NCBI GenBank assembly: GCA_016704465.1
Contig: JADJAD010000004.1
Coordinates: forward strand, 248,001 to 312,000
Direction of reading: 5' to 3'
DNA length: 64,000 bases
DNA from: Gemmatimonadota bacterium
GTDB lineage: Bacteria; Gemmatimonadota; Gemmatimonadetes; Gemmatimonadales; Gemmatimonadaceae
Part shown: positions 1 to 9,405 of the stretch, piece by piece
Position numbering within the stretch: position 1 is the stretch's first letter
Layout of the letters: each line of letters opens with the position of its first letter
Notes under the pieces: generated by a model
What the model was told of the DNA's origin: nothing
The model's input: only the letters and a program-made list of their open reading frames with translations
The model's database searches: none
Translations under genes and position numbers: made by a program

Positions 1-143
1 GTCAGGCGGGCATTCCACTCGGTCGCGCCGGTGATCCCCGGGAGTTCGCGGCGATGGTCGCGTTTCTCGCCAGCGAACGGGCCTCGTTCGTGACCGGCGC
101 CGCGATCCAGGTGGACGGTGGGCAGATCTCATCGCTGCTGTGA
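1..143 (+). CDS. Short-chain dehydrogenase/reductase, C-terminal fragment
   Basis: Only the last 46 residues lie in the window; the 5' part is cut off by the window edge. The reading frame starting at base 3 ends with a TGA at 141-143 and contains the typical SDR C-terminus: a PLGRAGDPREFA segment, then FLASERASFVTG and IQVDGG. In FabG-like SDR enzymes this part forms the helix before the last strand and the VDGG turn. Substrate cannot be told from the tail. The next gene (tdh) is 172 bases downstream on the same strand. Confidence 0.85.
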   Translation, partial: QAGIPLGRAGDPREFAAMVAFLASERASFVTGAAIQVDGGQISSLL

Positions 144-315
144 CGACCGCGGCGACACGGGATGCGGCCGGCAACCGCGTCGTGCGTACGACGCGGACTC
201 GGCGCTTGTATGGGGAGGGCGCTGGCGGTTGATTCCACTGCGGCGCCGGTTGCCCCGAGTACAACGGCCCCACTCGACGCGTCGAGTTCTCGCCCTCCGA
301 TCTACCCCCAAATAG

Positions 316-1344
316 ATGCGCGCGCTCGTCAAGTCTTCGGCGTCTCCCGGCTTCACCCTCGCGGACGTGCCCACGCCGACCATCCGCGACGATGAAGTCC
401 TCATCCAGGTGCAGCGCGCCGGTGTCTGCGGCACCGACGTGCACATCTACGAATGGGATGACTGGGCCAGCAATCGCTGCCGCCCCTCGTTCACGGTCGG
501 CCACGAATTCGCCGGCGATGTCGTGCAGGTCGGATCGTTGGTGCGCGACGTGGCGGTTGGCGATCGTGTCACCGCCGAGGGGCACATCGTGTGCGGCCGC
601 TGCCACCTGTGCCGCACCGGCAACGCCCACGTTTGCCCCAACACCAAGATCATCGGGGTGGATCGTGACGGCTGCTTCGCCGAGTACATCGCGATGCCGG
701 CGACCAACGTCTGGCATCTCGACGCGAACATCCCATACGAGATCGGCGGGATCCACGACCCGATGGGGAACGCATTTCACACCGCGCTGCACGGTACGGA
801 GATCCCGGGGGCCACGGTCCTGGTGACGGGGTGCGGGCCGATCGGCATCTTCGCCGTCGGTATCTGCGCGGCGGCGGGGGCATCGCGTGTCATCGCCAGC
901 GACATCAACCCTCGGCGGCTCGAGCTGGCGCGCAGCATGGGGGCGCACGACGCGGTGTATCCACGCGACGTGGAAGCAGCGGTCAGGAGTGCCACCGACG
1001 GCCTCGGCGTTGACGTGGTGCTGGAGATGAGCGGCGTTCCCGCGGCGATTCACCAGGCGTTCAAGGAAGTCCGACTGGGCGGGCGGGTCCAGATGCTGGG
1101 GATTCCGGCCCGACCAATGGAGGTCAACTTCGCCAGCGAGATCATCTTCAAGGGGATCACCGTCTACGGCGTCATCGGTCGGCGCATGTACGACACGTGG
1201 ATCCAGATGTCGCAGTTCCTGCGCTCGGGATCGTTCGACCCCACACCGGTGATCACGCACCGCTTTCCGCTCGAGGGATTCGAGGAGGCAATCCACGCGA
1301 TCAAGAGCGGCGACGCGGGCAAAGTCGTATTCGAGATCGGCTAG
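316..1344 (+). CDS. tdh: L-threonine 3-dehydrogenase
   Basis: Oxidises L-threonine to 2-amino-3-ketobutyrate with NAD+, the first step of threonine conversion to glycine and acetyl-CoA in the cytoplasm. The 342-aa product is the normal length for a zinc-dependent medium-chain dehydrogenase. Visible features are the catalytic zinc Cys38 with GHE at 62-64, the structural-zinc cysteines at about 93, 96, 99 and 107 (CGRCHLC...C), and the NAD-binding GCGPIG turn near 172-177. The IYEWDDW and GHEFAG segments match Tdh rather than sorbitol or alcohol dehydrogenases. The next gene encodes the partner ligase Kbl, which makes the assignment firm. The ATG at 316 directly follows a short A-rich stretch; no strong Shine-Dalgarno is visible. 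Confidence 0.95.
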   Translation: MRALVKSSASPGFTLADVPTPTIRDDEVLIQVQRAGVCGTDVHIYEWDDWASNRCRPSFTVGHEFAGDVVQVGSLVRDVAVGDRVTAEGHIVCGRCHLCRTGNAHVCPNTKIIGVDRDGCFAEYIAMPATNVWHLDANIPYEIGGIHDPMGNAFHTALHGTEIPGATVLVTGCGPIGIFAVGICAAAGASRVIASDINPRRLELARSMGAHDAVYPRDVEAAVRSATDGLGVDVVLEMSGVPAAIHQAFKEVRLGGRVQMLGIPARPMEVNFASEIIFKGITVYGVIGRRMYDTWIQMSQFLRSGSFDPTPVITHRFPLEGFEEAIHAIKSGDAGKVVFEIG

Positions 1345-1472
1345 GAGAAGCGGGCGCGTCTGCGCGGGGCACGGGCACGGAGGCCTGACGTGGCGGAGCG
1401 TCGCGCGAATACGGGGCGACAGTGGCGGCGCGTGCAGCGCGGGTTGAATCGGTCGGGGGTTGGAGATTGATT

Positions 1473-1518
1473 GAGGGCGTCGGGGCGCGCCGTACCTCCC
1501 CGCCCTGCCGACGCCCTC
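1473..1518 (+). promoter_or_regulatory. Long hairpin between tdh and kbl
   Basis: GAGGGCGTCGG at 1473-1483 pairs perfectly with CCGACGCCCTC at 1508-1518, with a nested GGGCG/CGCCC pairing inside the 24-base loop. It lies about 30 bases upstream of the kbl ATG, in a 205-base gap between two genes of one pathway. It could be an attenuator, a processing site or a partial terminator. No U-tract follows, so a simple intrinsic terminator is unlikely. Confidence 0.5.
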
Positions 1519-1549
1519 GTAACCGTTGGATCCCTCCCGCTCATCCGCC

Positions 1550-2752
1550 ATGCCCAACGCCGCCTTCACCGCCGATCTCGTCTCGCGCATCGATCGCCTC
1601 AAGCAGGACGGCGTCTACAAGCGACTCAACTACCTCGCCTCGCCCCAGTCCGCGTGGGTGGAGATGGAGGGACGGGGCCGAACGCTGATCCTCTCGTCGA
1701 ACAACTATCTCGGGCTCTGCGACGAGCCGAGTGTGGTGCAGGCAGGGATCGACGGCCTGACCCGGTTCGGCGCGGGAACGGGAAGTGTCCGTTTCATCTG
1801 CGGGACCTTCACGGTGCATCGCGAACTGGAAGAGGCGCTGGCGCGCTTCGTCGGGACCGAGGCCTCCATGAGCTACGTCTCGGCGTGGAACGCCAACGAG
1901 GGGCTGACCGCCACCGTCGTCGAGGAAGGGGACTTCGTCATCTCCGATGCCCTGAACCACGCGTCGATCATCGACTCGATCCGACTGGCGAAGTCGATCA
2001 CGAAGTGCACGACGGGGGTCTACAAGCATGCAGACCTCGACGACCTCGTCGCCAAGCTCGCGGCCAACAAGGCGGCGAAGCGGCGCCTGATCTGGACGGA
2101 CGGGGTCTTCTCGATGGAGGGGAGCATTGCTCCGCTGCCCGAACTCCTGCAGGTGGCGCGCGACCACGACGCGATCCTGATCATGGACGACTCGCACGCC
2201 ACCGGGGTCCTCGGGGCCACCGGGCGCGGGACGGCTGAGCATTTCGGGGTGCTCGGCGAGGTGGACGTGATCACCTCGACGTTAGGCAAGGCGGTCGGCG
2301 GCGCTGCCGGGGGATTCGTCGCCGGGTCGGCGGCACTCTGTGACCTGTTGACGCAGCGCTCACGTCCGCAGCTCTTCTCCAACGCGCTCCCCCCGACCGT
2401 GGCCGCGAGCGCGCTGCAGGCCGTGCGGGTGATCGAGGCGCAACCGGAACGGGTGCGGACGCTGCGCGAGAACGCCCGCTACTTTCGCGAGCAGATCATC
2501 GAGGCCGGATTCTCGCCGCTGGCAGGCGAGACGCCGATCGTCCCGATCATCATCGGCGAGACGGCGGCGGCGATCCAGATGAGCGAGTTGATGCTCGCCG
2601 AGGGGGTCTTCGTGACGGGTTTCGGCTTCCCGGTCGTGCCGCACGGCACTGCGCGCGTTCGCTGCCAGCTCTCGGCATCGCACACGCGCGAGGACATCGA
2701 CTTCGCCGTGACGGCCTTCAAGAAGGTCGGGGCGAAGCTCGGGATCATCTAG
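1550..2752 (+). CDS. kbl: Glycine C-acetyltransferase (2-amino-3-ketobutyrate CoA ligase)
   Basis: PLP-dependent enzyme of the alpha-oxoamine synthase family that cleaves 2-amino-3-ketobutyrate with CoA to glycine and acetyl-CoA, completing the Tdh pathway. The 400-aa product has the full family length. Visible are SSNNYLGLC near the N-terminus, the GTGSVRFICGT substrate loop, MDDSHATG (PLP-ring aspartate and histidine) and the STLGKAVGG loop with the Schiff-base lysine near residue 247. The ATG at 1550 was chosen because it gives the usual MPNAAF-type short N-terminus. A TTG at 1526 would only add eight unlikely residues. The TTA codon in the PLP loop sits in the genome-wide octamer CGTTAGGC. 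Confidence 0.95.
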   Translation: MPNAAFTADLVSRIDRLKQDGVYKRLNYLASPQSAWVEMEGRGRTLILSSNNYLGLCDEPSVVQAGIDGLTRFGAGTGSVRFICGTFTVHRELEEALARFVGTEASMSYVSAWNANEGLTATVVEEGDFVISDALNHASIIDSIRLAKSITKCTTGVYKHADLDDLVAKLAANKAAKRRLIWTDGVFSMEGSIAPLPELLQVARDHDAILIMDDSHATGVLGATGRGTAEHFGVLGEVDVITSTLGKAVGGAAGGFVAGSAALCDLLTQRSRPQLFSNALPPTVAASALQAVRVIEAQPERVRTLRENARYFREQIIEAGFSPLAGETPIVPIIIGETAAAIQMSELMLAEGVFVTGFGFPVVPHGTARVRCQLSASHTREDIDFAVTAFKKVGAKLGII

Positions 2753-2767
2753 CCCGGCGGGCCGGGC
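2752..2767 (+). terminator. Short GC hairpin at the kbl stop
   Basis: GCCCGGC at 2752-2758 and GCCGGGC at 2761-2767 form a compact inverted repeat starting in the last base of the kbl stop codon. There is no T-run after it. It may help end transcription of tdh-kbl, but the evidence is only the symmetry. Confidence 0.35.
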
Positions 2768-2851
2768 ACGGCGCCCTGCGCATATCCTGCCTCGACGAGG
2801 CGGCCATCCGGCGCGTAAGTTGGCGCGGACCAGACTACGCGTGAGCTGCCC

Positions 2852-5727
2852 ATGAGCGTGTTCTCCTTCGCCCGCGCCGCCCTGCGGCGGTCGCGACGGT
2901 TTCGCCCGTTGCGTCCCATGCGCCCGTTGCGACCAGTGCGACTGGCCGTCGTCGCCCTCCTGTCCGCGACTGATCCTGTTGGTGGGCAGGGCGCTGTGCA
3001 CCCGCGGGACTTCCTTGGCCACGAGGTCGGGGCTGATCGTGCGCTCGCCGACTGGGGCCAGATCGGTGCGTACTTTGCGCGGCTCGCTGCGTCGTCACCT
3101 GCGGTACGGGTCGACACGCTCGGCCCGACGACCGCCGGGCTCCCTTTCCTTGCCGTCACGATTTCGCACCCCGACAACATGCGTCGTCTGGAACAGATCC
3201 GGCTGACCGAGGCCCGCCTGGCCGACCCGCGCGGACTCACGCCGGACGACGAAGCGCGACTCGTGCGCGACCAGCCGGCCGTGGTGCTCATCAGCAACAA
3301 CATCCACGCAACGGAGATCGCCTCGAGCCAGATGTCGATGGAGCTGGCTTGGCGCCTCGCGACCAACGACACGCTGCAAGCGGCGCTGCGCAATGTTGTC
3401 CTGCTGATGTTCCCGTCGATGAACCCCGACGGCCAGCAGATGATCACCGAGTGGTACCGACAGGGGGTCGGGACGCGGTGGGAGGGGGGGTCGCTCCCGT
3501 GGCTGTATCACCCGTACGTCGGCCACGACAACAACCGCGACTGGTACATGGTGACGCAGCGCGAAACGCGCCTGGCGACCGACTTCCTGTATCGCCGATG
3601 GTTTCCGCAGGTGGTGTACGACGTGCACCAGATGGGCAGCTCCGGCATGCGACTGTTCGTGCCGCCGCTTGTCGATCCGGTGAACCCCAACCTCGATCCG
3701 CTGATCGTGCGCGGCATCAACCTGATCGGCGCCCAGATGTCGTGGGCGCTGGAGCAGGCCGGGAAGCAGGGGGTCGGCGACGGCGTCCTGTACGACCTGT
3801 GGTGGCACGGCGGCTTCCGCGGCACGCCGACGCGACACAACATGGTCGCCTTGCTCACGGAGGCGGCCTCGGTGCGTGTCGCGACGCCGATCGTGCAGGC
3901 GCCGGAGCAGCTGACGGGACACGCGCGCGGGCTCCCGCGCTATGAGCAGCGCACGAGCTTCCCGAACCCGTGGCCCGGGGGGACGTGGCGGCTGCGGGAC
4001 ATCGTGGAATACGAGCTGATCGCCGCCGAGGCGTTGGTGCGGTTCGCGTCGCAGCAGCGAGGCGAATTGGTGCGGGCGTTCGTCCAGATGGGGCGTCGGC
4101 AGGTGGCGCTGGGTACAGCGGGAGCGCCGCGGGCGTTCCTGGTACCGAAGCAGCAGCACGACCCGGGTGCCACGCGCGAACTCCTGCTCGTGCTGCAGGT
4201 CGGCGGCGTGGAGATCCACGATGCCGCGGACGCGTGGGTCGTGCGCATGGATCAACCGTATCGCGCGCACGCGAAGGACTTGCTCGAAGTCCAGCGCTTT
4301 CCTGCGGTCGAGCGCTGGCCCGGGGGCCCCGTGGAGCGCCCGTACGACGTGGCAGGATGGACGCTGCCCTTCCAGCTGGGCGTGCGCGTCATCCCGAGCG
4401 ACACACTGCCGGCCGGCCCCTCATCGCTGTTGTCCGCGGTCGAGTCGACGCCGTGCGTGACCCCCGAGCAGCTGGGGCGGAAGCTGGGGCAGTGGTACAT
4501 CCTGGACGCGCGGGACACGGACAGCTATCGCCTCGTTATGCAGGCGGTGCGGAACGGCTGGACGGTCCGGAGGGGGACGGAACGATACGCGGTGCCATGG
4601 AATGGTACCGTGTATCCGGCGGGGACGTTTTACGTTCGACGTGGGGGGGGGCCCCGCAACCCCCGCGACGTCGCACTGTCCAGCGCGGCGACCGCGTACG
4701 CCGCCGGCACTCCTGCCGCGTCCAGCACGTCCAGCACGTCCAGCACAGCGGCATCGAGGAACACGCCGCGCGCCAATCGCACCAACCGCGCCGACGACGC
4801 GTCGGCGCCGGGCGCCGTGGTCCGGCAGTCTCCTCTCGGCGGCCTGCTCCCCGCCCGATCGAGTCGGCCGCGCGGCGCGGCGGCGTCGATGTGTCGATGC
4901 AGTGCCGTCCCTCCATCGATGTCATCCCGCCGACGGTCGCGCTGTCGGCGTTGCCTCGAATCGGGCTGTATCGCCCATGGACTGCCTCCATGGATGAAGG
5001 CTGGACGCGCTGGGTGTTCGACCAGCACGATGTGCCCTACGTCACGCTCACGGACTCGATGGTACGCGCTGGCCGACTGCGTGACGACTTCGACGTTGTC
5101 CTCGTCCCTGACATGAGCCTGCGGGAGGCGCGTGACGGCATGTCCGTGACAGCGGTTCCCGACGCATTCGCCGGCGGTCTCGGTGATGCGGGGTTGGCCG
5201 AGCTCGCGCGATTTGTCTCCGACGGAGGGACCCTCCTCCTGCTGGATCACGCCGCCGAGATCGGGACGTCGGCGCTCGGCGTGCCCGTGAACCTAACGAT
5301 GGTTCGCGGTCGCGGTGACGACGGCGAGCAGGGACGGACAGACCGTGACGGCACGGTACGGCGGGAACCGCTGTACGCACCCGGCTCGATCTTCCGTGTC
5401 GTGGTGGACAGCACGCAGCGCTTGACGGCCGGAATGCCGGACAGCGCGGCGATCTACTTCACCAACAGCGTCACCTTCGACGTCCCTCCGGGGTCGTCGG
5501 CGCGTCCCCTGCTCCGATACCCGGAGCGCGGCGACGACATCCTGATGAGCGGCTTCCTGCAGGGCGCGCAGGAGATCGCCGGCAAGGCGGCAGCGGTCGA
5601 CGTCCCGATGGGGCGCGGCCGAGTGGTCATGTTCGGCTTTCGTCCGCAGTACCGCGGACAGTCGGTAGGCACGTTCAAGTTGCTGTTCAATGCGCTGCTC
5701 GCCGGAGGGACCCCGGGGGAGCGCTGA
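2852..5727 (+). CDS. Secreted M14 zinc carboxypeptidase with C-terminal amidotransferase-like domain (apparent frameshift)
   Basis: Predicted exported metallopeptidase. An Arg-rich N-terminus is followed by a hydrophobic stretch (LAVVALLSATDPVG) consistent with a signal peptide. The M14 zinc ligands are H152-x-x-E155 (NNIHATE) and H259 (DVHQMG), and the catalytic glutamate is E337 (LLTEAAS). The NNRDWYMVTQRETR segment is typical of the large bacterial M14 proteins of this type. The second half (from LPRIGLYRPW to GTFKLLFNALL) resembles a class I glutamine-amidotransferase-like fold. The two halves are in different frames. The N-terminal frame runs well past 4650 through a Ser/Thr/Ala-rich linker, and the C-terminal frame is clearly coding from about 4855 (PIESAARRGGVDVSM). 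The switch therefore lies near 4840-4860, where a base appears to be missing. If the shift is real the gene is broken; a sequence error is as likely. Confidence 0.75.
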
Positions 5728-5760
5728 CATCCACTCCGCGCGTTTCCCGAGGCTCTGCGT

Positions 5761-6438
5761 ATGCGCATCGTTCGCACGTTCCGTCTTGCACTTGTCGCTG
5801 CCGCCATCGTTCCCGCACTGGTCGGCGCACAGGGCACCTCGAACTCTCCCCGCGGCTTCCAGGATTCGTGGTTCTGGGGCGCGAAGGGCGGTTCGACCAT
5901 GTTCACCACCGGAGCGGATGGCGCTTCCAAGGTCAGCGCCCCTACGGTGGGCGCGGAGTGGTTGATCACCCGCACCCACGCCGCCCTCTACGTGTCGATC
6001 GAGCAAGCCTTCTTCGACAACACCGCCGGCGTCTTCGACGCCTCGGCGCCCGGCTCGGTGCGCACCGTCGACATCAACGACCTGCGACGCTACAACGCCG
6101 GGATCTTCTTCTTCCCGCTCGAGTACGGCAAGCTCAGGCCGTACGCCGGGCTCGGCGTGGCGTTGAACGTGATCCAGAACGCCGATCCGCTCGGGACGTA
6201 CACCAGCGCGAACGCACAGCAGGGGGTGTTCGAGGCGGTCGATGACCAGAGCAGCCGGGTCGCCGCCGTCTTTACGCTGGGTGCCCAGGCGCAGCTGCAA
6301 CCGCGGCTCTCCGTCTTCGCCCAGGCGGCGACGATGCCCACGCGCCGCAACTTCCTCATCAATGGCGCGGCCAACACCTTCGTCATCGAGGCGGGAGTCC
6401 GCTTCAACGTCATCAGGGCGATCGACCCGCTGAAGTAG
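5761..6438 (+). CDS. Outer-membrane beta-barrel protein
   Basis: A 225-aa exported protein with a clear signal peptide (basic MRIVRTFR start, hydrophobic LALVAAAIVPALV, then GAQG for cleavage). The mature part alternates short strands such as GAEWLITRTHAALYVSIEQ, YNAGIFFFPLEY and AGLGVALNVIQ, and ends in VIEAGVRFNVIR, as expected for a small eight-strand-type outer-membrane barrel. No enzymatic motif is seen. It starts 33 bases after the M14 peptidase stop on the same strand and may be co-transcribed. Specific function is unknown. Confidence 0.7.
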   Translation: MRIVRTFRLALVAAAIVPALVGAQGTSNSPRGFQDSWFWGAKGGSTMFTTGADGASKVSAPTVGAEWLITRTHAALYVSIEQAFFDNTAGVFDASAPGSVRTVDINDLRRYNAGIFFFPLEYGKLRPYAGLGVALNVIQNADPLGTYTSANAQQGVFEAVDDQSSRVAAVFTLGAQAQLQPRLSVFAQAATMPTRRNFLINGAANTFVIEAGVRFNVIRAIDPLK

Positions 6439-6465
6439 CTCGGCCCCGCGCAACGCAGCATCCGG

Positions 6466-6496
6466 ACGCCGTCCCCTGTCATTCAGGGGACGGCGT
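6466..6496. terminator. Bidirectional terminator hairpin
   Basis: ACGCCGTCCCCTG (6466-6478) and CAGGGGACGGCGT (6484-6496) form a perfect 13-bp stem with a 5-base loop. It lies between two convergent genes, the beta-barrel protein ending at 6438 and the glycosylase ending at 6542 on the other strand, and can serve both. Confidence 0.8.
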
Positions 6497-6541
6497 GCCG
6501 TCGTTCCGGGTAGCGTGGACCGGCCCGCGCCACCTGGCGCG

Positions 6542-7243
6542 TCACCACAGGTCGCGGTCGAGCAGCCACGCCTCGGATTCGGCAACGGAACGTTGTGCGA
6601 CGGCGCGCGGGGTACGGGAGACATGGGGATCCCCGTGCACGACGAAGCGCAGCGGCCAGTCCGTGGCCCGGCTGATCCCGACGCGCGGCGTGACACGCAC
6701 GGCGTCGTCCGGCACCGCTGCCCCGCGCAGCAGGCGCATGATGCCGCGGTCGAGGCGCACGCCATCGAGCGCCCCGGTGATGCCTAACGCCTGGCACAGC
6801 TTGCCGGGCCCGTTGGTGAGGTCACGCGCAGTCACCCTCCCCCGCCGGCGCCGCATCGCGGCGATGCCCGCGAGCGGTGCGACCGCCCGGATCAGGACCG
6901 CACTCCCGAAACCGGCGGATCGCGTGACGGCATTGACGCACCAGTGCATGCCGTAGATGCGATAGACGTACGCCGTCCCCGGAGGGCCGTGCAGCTGCCG
7001 GTTGCGCGTGGTGAGGCCTACCGCTGAATGACAGGCCGGGTCATGCGGCCCGAGATAGGCCTCGACCTCGACGATGCGCGCGCAGGTGCGCGCCCCGCCC
7101 GCCCGACAGTCGATCACGGCCCCGAGCAACGCCCGGGCGACCTGCGCAGTCGCCCGGTCGAAGAAGGATGCGGGCAGCGCGGCTCGGCGCGGCCCGAAAA
7201 CCGAACGCCGCGCGGGGAGCGCGGCGTCCGGATCGTGTGTCAC
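6542..7243 (-). CDS. aag: DNA-3-methyladenine glycosylase (AAG/MPG family)
   Basis: Base-excision repair enzyme that removes alkylated purines such as 3-methyladenine and hypoxanthine. The 233-aa product shows the AAG-family signatures in order: IVEVEAYLGPHDPACHS with the catalytic glutamate, NRQLHGPPGTAYVYRIYGMH, AVLIRA, MRRRRG and NGPGKLCQALGI. The start is a GTG at 7243 whose last two bases are the first two of the TGA of the upstream gene (GTGA overlap), so translation is probably coupled to the NYN-domain gene. Length and motif order are normal for the family. Confidence 0.93.
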   Translation of the reverse strand: MTHDPDAALPARRSVFGPRRAALPASFFDRATAQVARALLGAVIDCRAGGARTCARIVEVEAYLGPHDPACHSAVGLTTRNRQLHGPPGTAYVYRIYGMHWCVNAVTRSAGFGSAVLIRAVAPLAGIAAMRRRRGRVTARDLTNGPGKLCQALGITGALDGVRLDRGIMRLLRGAAVPDDAVRVTPRVGISRATDWPLRFVVHGDPHVSRTPRAVAQRSVAESEAWLLDRDLW

Positions 7244-9405
7244 TTGGTGGCCGCCTTCTTGGCCTTGCCGCGACCGCCGCCTGTCTTGCGTTCGGCTGGC
7301 GGTGGTGCCGACTTGGCCTGCTTCGCCGCCTTGGCCGCTGGACGCGCCGTCTTGGCGGTCTTGGTTGCCGGTGCGGTCGACGCCGTCTTCGCAGTCGTTG
7401 TCTTCCTGGCACGCCCTCGCTTGGCGGGCTTCTTGGCGACCGCCTCGGCCGCGGGCGACGAGGCGTGGGCGCCGGTGGGTGCAGCGGCGGGAGCGGCCTG
7501 CTTCGGAGACTCCGCCGGACTCACCGACTTCGATGCGGCCGCTGGCTCGGCCGACTTCGGCGCCGCTGCCTTCGACGAGGACGTGGGTGCGTCATCGACG
7601 ACGCCCACCAGCAGCAACTCGGGGGGCGGTCCCGAAGGAGCCCGTCGCCCGCCCCGTCCCGGCGCGCTGCGCGGAACCATTCCGCGTGGCGCTGGCGGAG
7701 TGACCGGCGCCGCTGCGGCGGCGGCCGCAGCGTGCGCGGCGGCAGCGCGGTTGAGCTGCTCCGATACCGGTGCAACCGCTGCCGGCATGGACACCTCGTA
7801 GTCGTTTCCACGACGACGGAGGTCAATGACTTCCTGGTCGTGCGCGTCCTTCAGGATACGCTCGAAGTTGCGTTCGCTGAGGCTCTCGCTGTCGCGCCCG
7901 AGCACTTCGAACGCCTTCACGCGGATTGCGCGCGCGGGGGCCGCGCCGTCGCCCGAGACCAGGGCCACGGTCGCCCGCTTGACGAGATCGAACGCCTCCT
8001 GCCGCGTGAGGCGCTCACCGGCCAGCCCGATGTCGTCCCGGGCATCGGCCTTGCTTTCAGCCCGCGGCTCGGCACGCCCATCGGGGCGACTCGGGGCGCC
8101 ACGCTCTGGACGCGGCGCGTCCGCACGCGGCGTGTCCGCGCGCGGCGCATCCATACGTTGCGCATCGTGCCGCGACTCCGAACGCGACTCGCGCCGCGGT
8201 TCACGTGCTCCTTCGGTCGTGCGCGCGTCACCGCGCGACTCCGTGCGCGACTCCGTGCGCGACTCTGACCGAGAATCCTGGCGCTGCGCTGTGCGTGCCT
8301 CGACCGGCTCGGCTGGCTTCGCCTCGTCGACGGGGGACGACAGCTGGAGTTCGAGTGGAGCTTCGGCGTCTACCGAAGCGCTCTCCGTGCCAGCCGTGCT
8401 GCCATCGGCAGCGACCGGGGCCGCGCGCTCACCGCGCTCATCGCGATCGCGGCCTCCGCGACGACCACCGCGGCGACCGCGACGTCCGCCGCGCTCGTCA
8501 CGCGCGCCGGCGGCCTCGTCGTCGCCGAGGGCTGGGCGTCGCGCCTTGTCGGCCGCTGCAGCAGCCGGGGCGTTCCCCGACGGGCCGACTTCCAGCTGCC
8601 CGTTCTCGAGCTTGGTGATCGTCAGCAGTCCCTTCTCGGCGGCATCGGAGACAAACTTCGAGAACTTGGAATAGCCGTAGTTCTTCTCGTCGAACGTCAC
8701 GTCGATGTCCTGCATCACCTGCTTGAGTCGGTCCGAGCGCATGACGTCGCCGTTCTTCTTCATGCGACCGATCGCCTCGACGACCAGCTCCCAGGGGTCC
8801 CACTTCTGTACGTCCTCCTCGGCGTTCTTCACCAGGCCAGCAAGGGCGTTGTAGGAGTAGTACTCGTCGCAGTTCATGACCAGCAGGTCGCTCGACGACT
8901 CGCGAATGCCGACGCCGATCACGTACTTGCCGTACTCCTTCAGCTTGGTGACCATCGACGCAAAGTCGGAGTCGCCGGAGAGCAGGATGTAGGTCCCGAT
9001 CTCGGGGCGGGTGAACACCAGCTCGATGGCATCCACGGCCAGGCGGATGTCGGTGGCGTTCTTCTTCGACGAGCCGTAGGCGGGCGCCATGATCATGTCG
9101 ATCGACGACTCGGCCAGCGGCACGATGTACTGCGGGTAGCGGCGCCAGTCGGCGTAGGCGCGCTGGACGGCGACCTTTCCCTTGATGATGTCCGACGACA
9201 GCAGCGATCGAAGCTCGCTCGCCAGGTCGGACCGGATCCCCATCGTGACGTTGTCGAAGTCGATGAGCAGCGCCGCGTTAGGCGCGTGCTGGAAGGGGTT
9301 GCCGTACGTGGTGGTCGCCGAGGTCGGCGGCAGGGCCTGCGGACCCCGATGCAACGGGGCGATCGGCGCGCGGGGGACCGCGTGCCGGGGTGAGCGTCCA
9401 TTCAT
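7240..9405 (-). CDS. NYN-domain protein with two OST-HTH/LOTUS domains and histone-H1-like tail
   Basis: A 721-aa protein. Residues about 44-185 form a LabA-like NYN (PIN-superfamily) domain with the acidic positions expected for metal binding (LLIDFDN near 47-52, SGDSDF near 143-148). A first OST-HTH/LOTUS-type winged helix is at about 203-275 and a second at about 460-540. These domain types bind or cleave RNA. Between them is a long R/E/S/D-rich disordered stretch with imperfect 4-residue repeats (ESRT) encoded by a 12-bp DNA repeat near 8222-8260. The last 65 residues are Lys/Ala/Pro-rich, like a histone H1 tail, suggesting nucleic-acid binding. The ATG at 9405 precedes the NYN domain by about 43 residues; in-frame sequence upstream to 9690 is not convincing. 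RNA-related function is an inference from the domains. Confidence 0.8.
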   Translation of the reverse strand: MNGRSPRHAVPRAPIAPLHRGPQALPPTSATTTYGNPFQHAPNAALLIDFDNVTMGIRSDLASELRSLLSSDIIKGKVAVQRAYADWRRYPQYIVPLAESSIDMIMAPAYGSSKKNATDIRLAVDAIELVFTRPEIGTYILLSGDSDFASMVTKLKEYGKYVIGVGIRESSSDLLVMNCDEYYSYNALAGLVKNAEEDVQKWDPWELVVEAIGRMKKNGDVMRSDRLKQVMQDIDVTFDEKNYGYSKFSKFVSDAAEKGLLTITKLENGQLEVGPSGNAPAAAAADKARRPALGDDEAAGARDERGGRRGRRGGRRGGRDRDERGERAAPVAADGSTAGTESASVDAEAPLELQLSSPVDEAKPAEPVEARTAQRQDSRSESRTESRTESRGDARTTEGAREPRRESRSESRHDAQRMDAPRADTPRADAPRPERGAPSRPDGRAEPRAESKADARDDIGLAGERLTRQEAFDLVKRATVALVSGDGAAPARAIRVKAFEVLGRDSESLSERNFERILKDAHDQEVIDLRRRGNDYEVSMPAAVAPVSEQLNRAAAAHAAAAAAAAPVTPPAPRGMVPRSAPGRGGRRAPSGPPPELLLVGVVDDAPTSSSKAAAPKSAEPAAASKSVSPAESPKQAAPAAAPTGAHASSPAAEAVAKKPAKRGRARKTTTAKTASTAPATKTAKTARPAAKAAKQAKSAPPPAERKTGGGRGKAKKAATK

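Noticed and set aside
4643..4651. G9 run as the frameshift point in the M14 peptidase
   Set aside because: Codon third-position GC favours the original frame for another roughly 200 bases, so the switch probably lies further on.
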